From positions 1 to 46,492 of the forward strand of contig NZ_JAUZVZ010000029.1 in assembly GCF_030717845.1 (NCBI RefSeq): a stretch of DNA of 46,492 bases, given 5' to 3'. The stretch comes from Alkalimonas collagenimarina. Its GTDB lineage: Bacteria > Pseudomonadota > Gammaproteobacteria > Enterobacterales > Alteromonadaceae. Position 1 is the first letter of the stretch, and the number at the start of each line of letters is the position of its first letter. The notes below the pieces were generated by a model, which saw only the letters and a program-made list of their open reading frames with translations, searched no databases and had not been told where the DNA came from. Positions 7,804 to 16,500 of this stretch are shown here, piece after piece. The position numbers were made by a program, and so were the translations under genes.

Positions 7804-8898
7804 ATGGAAACTACCCTGTATTGTCCCCGCTGCCCACAGGTAGCACTGCAGCATATTGAGTTGCATGGTCAAGAGTTGGACCATTGCCCTAACTGCAATG
7901 GCATCTGGTTTGATGATGAAGAATTGACCGAAGCTATTCGGCACAAGCATGGTTTGAATGATAGCTATTGTATTCGTCAGGGATTTGCCGAACCACTGAA
8001 ACAGCATCAATACCACTGCCACCGCTGCGATGTGCCGATGCAGCAGTTTCATTTATTAAAAGAGTATCTGGTCACTGTGGACTCGTGCCCTCAATGCAGC
8101 GGTACCTGGGTAGATGGTGATGATGTGAAGCAAACATTAGCGGCTCCAAAGCTGCAGGAGGCGCTTAGCATTCTGAATAAGAAAGTATGCAAAAAGAGTT
8201 GGCTATTTCAGTTTTTTACTCAGATGCCGAAGGAATACAACATTAAGCCGCACCGAACCCCTTGGGTGACTTGGACATTAATAGCACTTAACTGCCTGAT
8301 TTATTTGCTGTATGGCTTTGATGATGCTGCTACGGACTGGGTATTTAGCCACTTTGCATTTATTTCCTCAGATATTTTACAAGGTCAAAGCCTATGGGGC
8401 TTTATTAGTTACCAGTTCTTACACGGAAGTTTATGGCACCTGTTCGGGAATATGTATTTCCTCTGGATCATTGGCGATAACCTGGAAGATGCACTTGGCC
8501 GCAGGCGATTTTTAGCTTTGTATCTGCTGTGCGGCATTGCAGCTGCTCTGATCGAGTTAACTGCCAGAGCCATCATCGGTCAGGAGTTGCTGATGGTTGG
8601 TGCTAGTGGTGCAGTCGCCGGTTTATTTGGCATGTATTTACTCTGGTTTCGCCATGCCAGCCTTACGTTCATGTTTGTTGTCTGGCAGAAAAAGCTATCT
8701 CCGACTTGGTATTTCGCGCTGTGGGTTGGGATCAATGTGTTCGGCTTGCTGCTTGACGACATGGGCGTAGCTTATTGGGCTCATTTGGGTGGTTTTGCCG
8801 CTGGCTTAGTGCTGGGCTACCTCTATCGGCAAAAAGTTTTGCAAAACAATCCATTGCTTTGTTTATTGCAACGGCCCGAGGCACGCATCATTCGCTAA
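7804..8898 (+). CDS. Rhomboid intramembrane serine protease with two N-terminal TFIIB-type zinc ribbons
   Basis: The protein has 364 residues. The cytoplasmic N-terminus carries two zinc ribbons: Cys7/Cys10 with Cys28/Cys31, and Cys72/Cys75 with Cys95/Cys98. Each is followed by the GxW(F/V)D pattern of the zf-TFIIB family. The membrane part (about 155-345) is a rhomboid: QFLHGSLWHLFGNMYFLW supplies Asn216 of the oxyanion site, GASGAVAG the nucleophile Ser268, and WAHLGGFAAG the base His327. The protein should cleave membrane-spanning substrates in the inner membrane. The ribbons may recruit substrate or sense metal. It is encoded two bases after the single-pass membrane protein, which is a candidate substrate. 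Confidence 0.9.
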   Translation: METTLYCPRCPQVALQHIELHGQELDHCPNCNGIWFDDEELTEAIRHKHGLNDSYCIRQGFAEPLKQHQYHCHRCDVPMQQFHLLKEYLVTVDSCPQCSGTWVDGDDVKQTLAAPKLQEALSILNKKVCKKSWLFQFFTQMPKEYNIKPHRTPWVTWTLIALNCLIYLLYGFDDAATDWVFSHFAFISSDILQGQSLWGFISYQFLHGSLWHLFGNMYFLWIIGDNLEDALGRRRFLALYLLCGIAAALIELTARAIIGQELLMVGASGAVAGLFGMYLLWFRHASLTFMFVVWQKKLSPTWYFALWVGINVFGLLLDDMGVAYWAHLGGFAAGLVLGYLYRQKVLQNNPLLCLLQRPEARIIR

Positions 8899-8994
8899 TA
8901 TGTCATGTACCTGCTGAGCTTCGCCCAAAGTCGACTGGTGAAGCTAGCAGAAAGTGCGTATAAATGGGGTGACTACTTTTTTGAGGCAGAATAA

Positions 8995-10701
8995 ATGTTA
9001 AAACATGCTTTGCTTGCCTGTGCTCTTGGCGTGGTTTTGCCCGTACTTGCATTAGAGTCAGTACCCACCGATGCGAATGGGCGCTCGACAGCCGCGGTAG
9101 CCAGCCCAGATCAGTATGGTGCTGAAACAGCTAAGCTTATTCTGCAGCAAGGCGGCAATGCGGTTGATGCTGCTATTGCCACCGCCTTTACTCTGGCAGT
9201 CACTTACCCTGAGGCCGGTAATATTGGCGGGGGTGGTTTTATGGTGATTTGGTTTGATGGCCAGCCCTACTTTCTCGATTACCGTGAAACAGCGCCTTTG
9301 GCCGCCAGCCGCGATATGTATCTCGATAGTGATCGGCAAGTGATCGACAACCTTAGTTTGCTGGGCCATCTCGCCTCTGGCGTACCCGGTACTGTGATGG
9401 GCATGTGGCAAGCGCATCAGCGTTTTGGCTCCCTCCCCTGGTCGGACTTACTGATGCCTGCAATTCATTATGCAGAGCAAGGCTTTGTTGTACCGGATAA
9501 TCTGCAGCAATATGGCGGTAATGCGCTCGATCGTTATGAGGGGAAAACCAATTTCGCTGACTATTTTGCAGACATGACCGCGGGTAAGTTGTTTCCACAA
9601 CCTGAGCTGGCCGCAACCTTGCATCGTATTGCCGAGCGAGGCGCCGAAGAGTTTTATCAGGGCGAAACCGCTGCATTGATCGTTGCTGAGATGCAACGTG
9701 GTGACGGTTTAATCGCATTGGATGATTTACGACAGTATCAGGCTTTATGGCGTGAACCACTGATATTTCCGTGGCTCGACTATCAATTAATCACGGTAGC
9801 GCCTCCAAGCTCTGGTGGCATTGCACTAAGCCAACTGCTTGCATTGAAACAGCTTCGGCGCACTGATTTTTCCGGTCAGCCAGTAAACTCGGCGCTTTAT
9901 GTGCATTTAATGGCTGAGATCTCCAAACGGGTCTTTGCCGATCGGGCTGATTATTTGGGTGATCCAGCTTTTACCAAGGTGCCTCAACAGCAGTTATTAG
10001 CGGCAGATTATTTAAAGCATCGTGCCGATGAAATTAACCCGAAGGCGATATCGGCTACCGAGCAGATCAAACCGGGCTTGGAGTCACCACAGACGACGCA
10101 CTTCTCTATCATCGATCATGAAGGTAATGCAGTATCGAATACCTATACCCTTAATTTGGACTTCGGCAGTGGTGTCGTAGTCACTGGTGCTGGGTTTTTG
10201 TTAAACAATGAAATGGATGACTTTTCTATTAAACCCGGCGTACCAAATGCCTTTGGTGTAGTGGGAGGTGATGCGAATGCCATTGAGCCAGGCAAACGAA
10301 TGTTATCCTCAATGACTCCCAGTATTTTGGTGCGAGATGAAAAAGTCCGCCTGATCATTGGCACGCCAGGCGGGTCAACCATTTTTACTTCAATCTTTCA
10401 GGTGATCAACAACCTGTATGATTTTGATATGTCATTGACAGATGCAGTAGCGGCGCCACGCTTTCACCATCAATTGCTGCCAAAAAATCAAATTGCTATG
10501 GAGCCCTATCAACCACTCGACGACTCGGTGCAGCAGGCCCTAAACGATATGGGCTACCATTTGCTATTGCAGCGCTGGAATTTGGGAGATATTCAGGCGA
10601 TCCAAATCAGTGAGCAAGGCGTTGAAGCGGTATCTGATCCGCGTGGACGCGGTAAAGCGCTGCTGATCAAAGCAAGCCAACACCAAGAGAAGCGTCCTTA
10701 A
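8995..10701 (+). CDS. ggt: Gamma-glutamyltransferase precursor
   Basis: The protein has 568 residues, the usual size. A signal peptide of about 19 residues (ending PVLA) sends it to the periplasm. GGNAVDAAIATAFTLAVTYP and GNIGGGGFMVIW mark the large subunit. The self-cleavage and catalytic site is PQTTHFS, with Thr367 as the new N-terminus of the small subunit. NTYTLN, GFLLNNEMDDF and the late PGGSTIFTSIFQVI motif are also present. The enzyme hydrolyses or transfers the gamma-glutamyl group of glutathione and so recycles cysteine and glutamate. GAGGCAG precedes the ATG. A terminator lies 60 bases after the stop, shared with the converging lipase gene. Confidence 0.95.
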   Translation: MLKHALLACALGVVLPVLALESVPTDANGRSTAAVASPDQYGAETAKLILQQGGNAVDAAIATAFTLAVTYPEAGNIGGGGFMVIWFDGQPYFLDYRETAPLAASRDMYLDSDRQVIDNLSLLGHLASGVPGTVMGMWQAHQRFGSLPWSDLLMPAIHYAEQGFVVPDNLQQYGGNALDRYEGKTNFADYFADMTAGKLFPQPELAATLHRIAERGAEEFYQGETAALIVAEMQRGDGLIALDDLRQYQALWREPLIFPWLDYQLITVAPPSSGGIALSQLLALKQLRRTDFSGQPVNSALYVHLMAEISKRVFADRADYLGDPAFTKVPQQQLLAADYLKHRADEINPKAISATEQIKPGLESPQTTHFSIIDHEGNAVSNTYTLNLDFGSGVVVTGAGFLLNNEMDDFSIKPGVPNAFGVVGGDANAIEPGKRMLSSMTPSILVRDEKVRLIIGTPGGSTIFTSIFQVINNLYDFDMSLTDAVAAPRFHHQLLPKNQIAMEPYQPLDDSVQQALNDMGYHLLLQRWNLGDIQAIQISEQGVEAVSDPRGRGKALLIKASQHQEKRP

Positions 10702-10757
10702 CCAAGCCGTCACATGACAACATGAGCATGGCAAAACGATCATAGTAAAATAATAAA

Positions 10758-10790
10758 ACAAAACAGCCGACTTGATGTCGGCTGTTTGCA
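10758..10790. terminator. Bidirectional terminator between ggt and the lipase gene
   Basis: AAACAGCCGAC at 10761-10771 pairs perfectly with GTCGGCTGTTT at 10777-10787 around a five-base loop. On the minus strand the stem is followed by a T-rich tract (TTTTGTTTTATTATTTTA type), so it serves the lipase transcript best. On the plus strand it has three T after the stem and would also stop ggt transcripts. Confidence 0.85.
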
Positions 10791-10797
10791 TTAAACC

Positions 10798-11973
10798 TTA
10801 GCTTAGATGATCGATAGCACTTCTTGCTGCCCGGTACAGAGCCCCTAAAGTTCGGTCAAATACCCAACGAATAAAGGAATACGAAAGATCTCGCACTGTG
10901 CTTACTGCTTGACGAGCAAACACCAGCATATGGCCCAACAAACCACGTGCTTGCTCTGCAAACTGTACAGAGGCAGCGGCAACTTCTTCCAGTGTTCTGG
11001 CAAGCAAATCATAAAATGTGAGCGTGGTACCAATACTGGCTTGTACCATAACCGCCGTTAATTTACCGGCATTTTGTAAAAGGGTTAAAAGCGCATTGCC
11101 TATCTTTTCGGCCCAATACGATGTAAATGAAGCCTGATGGCGTTGTTCGTAATCAAGAACGACAGGTGTAAATATCTCATTTGAACGCGCATTGAGTATG
11201 CCCCAGTCATCACTGTTGGCCGTGTTGGCGTAGCCCGGTGTATCGGTCACATGCATACCATGAGCCGAAGGATCGATACCCTGCCCATAATCCAGCCGGT
11301 ATTCCAACCCATCTAAGGGAGCATGCTGAAAGGGCCATAGAGGTACCAGTGGTACCGGGTCGGCACCATGTGTACAACGGAAAATCTGATTGGCTCCAAC
11401 ACTACCAGTATGGTTCATCGCAAAGTTACGCAAACCAACCCGTGGCGCTCCAAAGGTGTATAAATTTACATTGCAACCGTAACGAGATTTAACCCAGTCA
11501 GCGGTTAGCGAAGCCAGAGCCCCGCCCAGGCTATGGCCAACACAATGCACTGTAGTTCGAGCTTGTACCAAAGGCGTTAGCGCTTCTTCAAACAAGGGCC
11601 GCATACTCTGAAAGGCTCGATTAAAACCAGCATGCACAGAAGAGCCGTTATCTGAGCCAGACAGGCCGACATTGCCATTGGTTAACCAATCGCGACCACT
11701 GGTCATTTTGGTGCCACGGATCGCCAGGGCTACATGATCGCGGTAGTAATCTTTGCCCTTCCCTATAATGGCAAAACCGGTACGACGGTTCATTAAGCGA
11801 TCAAACCAAGTACCGGTAATACCAGTAACTGGGCCATCGGATAAATCAAAATCAAAAAAACGAGTACTGGCAGATTGGCGGCTAAAGCGGTAAATGCCGC
11901 GGGAGGTGGGCGAACGAATGTCATAAACCAAGCTGGCTAAATCAGAGGCAATTCTCGGCGTAATGGTTTGCAT
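10798..11973 (-). CDS. Class 3 lipase-family protein, candidate T6SS phospholipase effector
   Basis: The protein has 391 residues. It is an alpha/beta hydrolase of the lipase class 3 family: VALAIRGT (about 81-88), the nucleophile elbow CVGHSLGGALASL with Ser148, YTFGAPRVG, THGADPVPLVP with Asp205, and SAHGMHV with His238 or His241 as the base. There is no signal peptide. After about residue 270 comes a C-terminal extension of long amphipathic or hydrophobic helices, suited to membrane contact. The gene upstream (15 bases away) encodes a secreted protein. A leaderless lipase paired with a periplasmic protein near a T6SS matches the known layout of T6SS lipase effectors (Tle) and their immunity proteins, but an effector role is inferred. 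A plain intracellular lipase is the alternative. Confidence 0.8.
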   Translation of the reverse strand: MQTITPRIASDLASLVYDIRSPTSRGIYRFSRQSASTRFFDFDLSDGPVTGITGTWFDRLMNRRTGFAIIGKGKDYYRDHVALAIRGTKMTSGRDWLTNGNVGLSGSDNGSSVHAGFNRAFQSMRPLFEEALTPLVQARTTVHCVGHSLGGALASLTADWVKSRYGCNVNLYTFGAPRVGLRNFAMNHTGSVGANQIFRCTHGADPVPLVPLWPFQHAPLDGLEYRLDYGQGIDPSAHGMHVTDTPGYANTANSDDWGILNARSNEIFTPVVLDYEQRHQASFTSYWAEKIGNALLTLLQNAGKLTAVMVQASIGTTLTFYDLLARTLEEVAAASVQFAEQARGLLGHMLVFARQAVSTVRDLSYSFIRWVFDRTLGALYRAARSAIDHLS

Positions 11974-11988
11974 GGGATCAGTTCCTTG

Positions 11989-12537
11989 TTAGTACTCCGC
12001 TAAGGGAGCATCCAATTTACAAATACCGACGACACCCAACGGTAGTTGGGGATACTCTTCGTTATTCAGAACGTAGCGTTGTTCAGGATCAGCAAGCTCG
12101 CATTGCAAGGTAGCCAGAGCTTGTTGAAAAGTAGAATGTGGTTTCAAGCTGGGTGTAGAGCTGTACCACAGGACATAGTTTTTTTGTTGGTAATCGAGTG
12201 ACAATACTTGGCGAACCGTGCTCTGATCGAACATGTTGCCAGGCAAGCGAGAACGGATGTTTTTTTCGGTGAAGAAAAAGCGCCCTTCTTTATCCGTCAC
12301 CACACTATCGGTGTACGACTTATCGTAATCGAGTTCTCGATAGACCGTTACACCGGCCAGTGGCGTTCCGTTATGGGTAATAACACCACGCACCTCAGGA
12401 CATAAATGAACATCGTATCGCTTTAACCATCCAAACATACCCGCATGCACCTGTGCTGAAAATAAAAACACTACACCAAGGCCGATCCAGCCCACACGTT
12501 GTAACCAAGTTCCTTGAAACAAAGCCATTGCTTTCAT
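11989..12537 (-). CDS. Secreted protein with carboxypeptidase-regulatory-like fold, candidate lipase immunity protein
   Basis: The protein has 182 residues from the ATG at 12537, which has GGAA six bases upstream; a TTG at 12558 is a weaker option. A signal peptide (about 1-32, ending SAQVHA) is followed by a beta-rich domain: VRGVITHNGTPLAGVTVYRE, then VTDKEGRFFFTEK. This is the pattern of carboxypeptidase-regulatory-like (prealbumin) domains and resembles DUF6795 proteins. Three cysteines remain in the mature part, enough for one disulfide. It is the first gene of a two-gene unit with the lipase. Periplasmic location fits an immunity protein against a phospholipase delivered to the periplasm; this is inference from context. 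Confidence 0.65.
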   Translation of the reverse strand: MKAMALFQGTWLQRVGWIGLGVVFLFSAQVHAGMFGWLKRYDVHLCPEVRGVITHNGTPLAGVTVYRELDYDKSYTDSVVTDKEGRFFFTEKNIRSRLPGNMFDQSTVRQVLSLDYQQKNYVLWYSSTPSLKPHSTFQQALATLQCELADPEQRYVLNNEEYPQLPLGVVGICKLDAPLAEY

Positions 12538-12733
12538 GTAAGTTCCAACAAAAAACAATACCCAATATTAACTTAATTAACCGTTAATGCAAATTAAAAT
12601 GCGTTAATTTTAACCATTTTGATGCATTTGTTGAGTATGATTGCGAACAAAGGATTATCGGGAAATGTCTATCCGTACTAACTTGGAAAGTGATAGCGGC
12701 GTTATGCTCTGGCTTGGTGATTTTAATACTAGA

Positions 12734-13123
12734 TTAGTGCTGCTTAGGACAACTTAACCTTAGATAAATCAAATACAGTAGATAAATAACTGCGCTGATA
12801 ACAGGCAGTACATGCCAGTAGTAATAAAGTGCATCTGCACCATGCAGGTAAAACCATATCAGCATAAAGCCGGCAAATGCACTTAACCCAGGTAATGTTA
12901 ACAAGGAAATGTTTATCACCTTGCTTTGCCGCTTAGTCAGTTTCACCTGCTTATGGATAATGGAAGCGGTAGCAAATACAAACATACCCAAAACCATTGC
13001 CAGCATGAACTGCCCTAAAAAACCGACAATAACCCAGCCTAGTGTCATACGTTCACTTAAAAGTGGTAGTTGTGTTCTAGTGAAAAACATTCGTGTCACT
13101 ATCACTCTTCGAATTAGTAGCAT
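12734..13123 (-). CDS. Small three-helix membrane protein of unknown function
   Basis: The protein has about 129 residues. There are three hydrophobic helices: near 26-55 (WVIVGFLGQFMLAMVLGMFVF), near 70-93 (INISLLTLPGLSAFAGFMLI) and near 101-122 (VLPVISAVIYLLYLIYL), with a basic loop HKQVKLTKRQSK between the first two. The start is uncertain: no site has a good Shine-Dalgarno sequence, and the ATG at 13090 is an alternative. It lies just downstream of the VOC-fold gene, is AT-rich, and could be a leftover immunity gene or an unrelated membrane protein. No named family recognised. Confidence 0.5.
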   Translation of the reverse strand: MLLIRRVIVTRMFFTRTQLPLLSERMTLGWVIVGFLGQFMLAMVLGMFVFATASIIHKQVKLTKRQSKVINISLLTLPGLSAFAGFMLIWFYLHGADALYYYWHVLPVISAVIYLLYLIYLRLSCPKQH

Positions 13124-13189
13124 CAACAGCTATCACTTTTTTGCCACCTGAGACACAATCAAACGAGGTGGAGTGAATAAATAAGAATA

Positions 13190-13585
13190 CTAAAATCGTT
13201 TGTAGAAACCCCATTTTTGCGGATTAATATCACCAAAATGCTGGAGATTGTCACTTATCACTTCAAACACGTTTCCAAAGGGATCCCTCACCCGCATAAA
13301 ATATCCACCAGGATATTCTGCGAAAAGGATTACATCCGCACCTTTATGCACAATACTGTCACAGTAAAAAATTAAATCATCTTTATAATAAAACCTAAAT
13401 AAAGGAAATCGATCATTATTGCTTAACTCGATTTCATCCACCCGCTGAGCAAGTAATTTCATACCTGAATCTTCTGAAGGGACTATATAGCAATCTTCCT
13501 CTATGCCAAAACCAATAACTTTACTGTAAAAAAAATCAGCTTCATCGAGATTTGAAACTGGCAAAAGCACACAATTATAATCCAT
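13190..13585 (-). CDS. VOC (glyoxalase/bleomycin-resistance) fold protein in the Rhs immunity position
   Basis: The protein has 131 residues. The VOC half-repeats are visible: LPVSNLDEADFFYSKVIGF at the start and GGYFMRVRDPFGNVFEVI near the end, with a central strand and helix. The usual first metal-binding His is absent, since NCVLLPV replaces the common xHxxL pattern. A glyoxalase-type metal site is therefore unlikely and a binding role more plausible. The gene starts nine bases after the stop of the Rhs gene, on the same strand. It shares the low GC of the Rhs tip, not of the Rhs core. In polymorphic toxin loci this is the standard place for the cognate immunity gene. The fold is fairly clear; the immunity role is inferred from position. 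Confidence 0.75.
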   Translation of the reverse strand: MDYNCVLLPVSNLDEADFFYSKVIGFGIEEDCYIVPSEDSGMKLLAQRVDEIELSNNDRFPLFRFYYKDDLIFYCDSIVHKGADVILFAEYPGGYFMRVRDPFGNVFEVISDNLQHFGDINPQKWGFYKRF

Positions 13586-13594
13586 GTATATTAC

Positions 13595-16500
13595 CTACAA
13601 TATTTTTGATGGTGGCCGTCCACTTGGTTTAGCACTAGTTCTAGCGATATCTATATTTTTCTTATTAGCCTTAAGTACTTTCGCATTAATTTCTTTTAAT
13701 GCGTCCTTCTCAGCAAGATAAAATGAGCTCCTATTCGACGATGAATCTTCTCCCAAGTCAATGAAAGTATAGTTATCTTTATGCATATCTTTTATCCACT
13801 CGACATTCCCGGCAACTGCTTTACGCTCCCACTCTGCAGATCCTAGTTGTTCACGATTAGCTCCCGATTTTTTCACGATTGATTTCCAATCTTTAGCTAT
13901 CGTTCGAAACTCCATAGTCGGATATTTTTCCCTCATAAGTTCAGCATACAACTCTACTGCAGCTTGTCCCTCACCAATAAGCACATATTTATGTTCGTTT
14001 TCTTTTGCACAAAGACCAAGTGGGTCGATCCAGTTAATATGATTCGGTGCGTACTGATAGTGGTTGATGCCACCGAGCAGGCCGATTGGGTCCTGGCTGA
14101 TAAAGCGGCCTGTGGTTGGATCGTAGTACCGGAAGTGATTGTAATGCAAGCCACTTTCTTGGTCGAAATACTGCCCCTGAAAACGAATGGGGTTGTCAAT
14201 GTCGTTGACTGTAACGGTCGCTTTGCCAAACACGGAGTAACTGGCTTGCCAGACCACCTTGTTGTCACTGTCAGTAACGCTCAGCGGCGTGCCGAGTTGA
14301 TCCAGCTGGTAGCTGTAGAGTTCACCACCCTTGAGTAAGAACAGTGGTTTGTGGCTGCCCGGCTCGGCAAGGTACCAACTGAATTCGCCGTTCTGGCATT
14401 CACCAATTAAGGTATCGCCATCCCACAGGTAGTCGATACGGCCCTGGCTGGTGATTTTTGCGCTGCGCCGACCCAGTGCATCGTATTCGTAGCGGCTCAG
14501 TTCGCCATCGTGGTTGAGCGATACCAGTTGATTGAAGCCGTTAAACTCTCGGCTTTGGCTGTGCTGCTTATGTTGAAGCACCGTTTGGTTACCGCAGGCA
14601 TCGTACTGATACTTGTGGTCATGATAACGGACAAGGCGGTCGTTGTGCAGCTCGATACCATCGCCTGCCGGATTGCCAAAGCTATCCCATTGATGGGTTT
14701 CATTGTGACTACTGACTTGGCTGTGCTGCTTGGCAATCAGCTGGTCGATGTTGTTGTATTGGTAACGCGTATCACCTTCTTGATTGTCTTTTACCGCGAC
14801 AACCTGATGCAGAGCGCTGTATTGGTACTGCCGCTCTCGCTGATGGTTCATCATGGCTTGTGTCGAGTTGCCCTGCCAGCGCTGCTCAGTTAAACGGCTG
14901 TGCACATCAAACTCTTGGTGCTGCTGCAAACCACTGGCATATTCGCGGTGCACTTCCCGGCCCGCTGCATCGAAGCTTCGCCACAATACCGGCTGCTGAT
15001 TGATGGCAAGCTGGTTTAACTGGCCATTGGCATGGTAGTGATAATCGAGCCGGGTGCCATCAGGCAGAATGGTCTGGCTGCGTCTACCATGGCGGTACTG
15101 ATGCTGTAAACGCCAATCGCCTTGCCAGTTTTCAGTCAGTTGCCCTGCTTTGTCGTAACGGAAACGCAGTTTGCGCTGGGCATTGTTGGCCCGAAGCATA
15201 CGGCCGACTTTATCGTAATGAAAATGGTTGGTATCAATACGCTGCTGAACCTGAGCGGTTTGTTCGGTGATACGGCCACGGTTATCCCGCTTTACTTTGG
15301 TAAAACGTTCATTGCTATCGCGTTGGCTCGATACCTTGCCATCGGCATCATATTGGTAAAGTTGCTCCCTGCCATCGAACCCCTGCAAACGAACAGGTCG
15401 TTCGTGGCCATCGTAATCGAGTTGATAGCGGGCACCATCGCTTCGCATAATAGCGGTTAGATTACGCTCTTTATCGTACTCATAGTGTAAGCTGCTGCCA
15501 TCAGCATAGCGAAGCTCTACCGGCTGGCTTAACCCTTCATAGCTCCATGCTGTACTGAGGCCTTCGGCATTGGTGCTTTTCAGTAAACGCCCGGCTGCAT
15601 CGTATTGATACTGTTGCAGCTCTGCTTGATCAGGTGCATCTTGAGGGTATTGCTTTTGTGCCGTCAACTGACCTAGTGCATCACGGATGTACTCGGTAAC
15701 AAGACCAGCCGCATTGATACTGCCATTAACGCGACCAAGGCGATCGTAACTGTAACGCGTAACGGATCCTGCCGTTTTTGTCGCCAGTAAATGCCCTTCA
15801 TCATTCCAGATGAACTGCTGCAGGCTTTGATCTGGCTGACATATCTCAACCAGTTGATCTCTCTCGTTGTAGCGGTAACTTGTTTCAGTACCATCGGGGC
15901 GACGCTCCAACCGTAGCAAGCCTGCTGCGGTAAATTCACGCTGCCAAATCCCATCTTCAGCATCCACGATAGTGGTACGTTGTCCAAGCTCGTTGTATTC
16001 AAAACGAGTGATAGCTCCATCGGCTTCACAAATAGCGGCAAGTTGTCCTTGTCGGTTGTAGCGATACTCGGTTTGGACGCCGGAGGGAGAGACTTCACTT
16101 TGTTTTTGACCATGAATGGTCCAGCTGTAATGCCAGGTTGCGCCGTCAGGGGCGACTTTTTTAATCAGACGGTTTTGGGCGTTGTGCCAATACTCCCAAC
16201 GCTGGCCGCGGCTATCGGTACTGATGGCCAGCCGCTGTTCATCGAGGTACTCAAAATGATAATCATAATAACCATCGTCGCCCCAGTTGCGCAGGCACCG
16301 CGCTGATGGGCCAGATGCATCCCATGAGAAGTAGTGCCTAAAGCCACTAGCGCGTTGCCGCTCTACCAGTAAATGCCCCTCATAGCGATAGTGTTCTTGC
16401 TGTTGCTGGCTATTAACAGCAGACTGCAGATCACCAGCTTCATCGTATTGATAGCGCGCTAAAGTAACGCCCAGAGGCTTTAAACCATCGGCTGTTTTCT

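Noticed and set aside
13144-13171. Inverted repeat CCACCT/AGGTGG after the VOC gene as a terminator
   Set aside because: Only six base pairs with a 16-base loop and no T-run on the 3' side of either strand.
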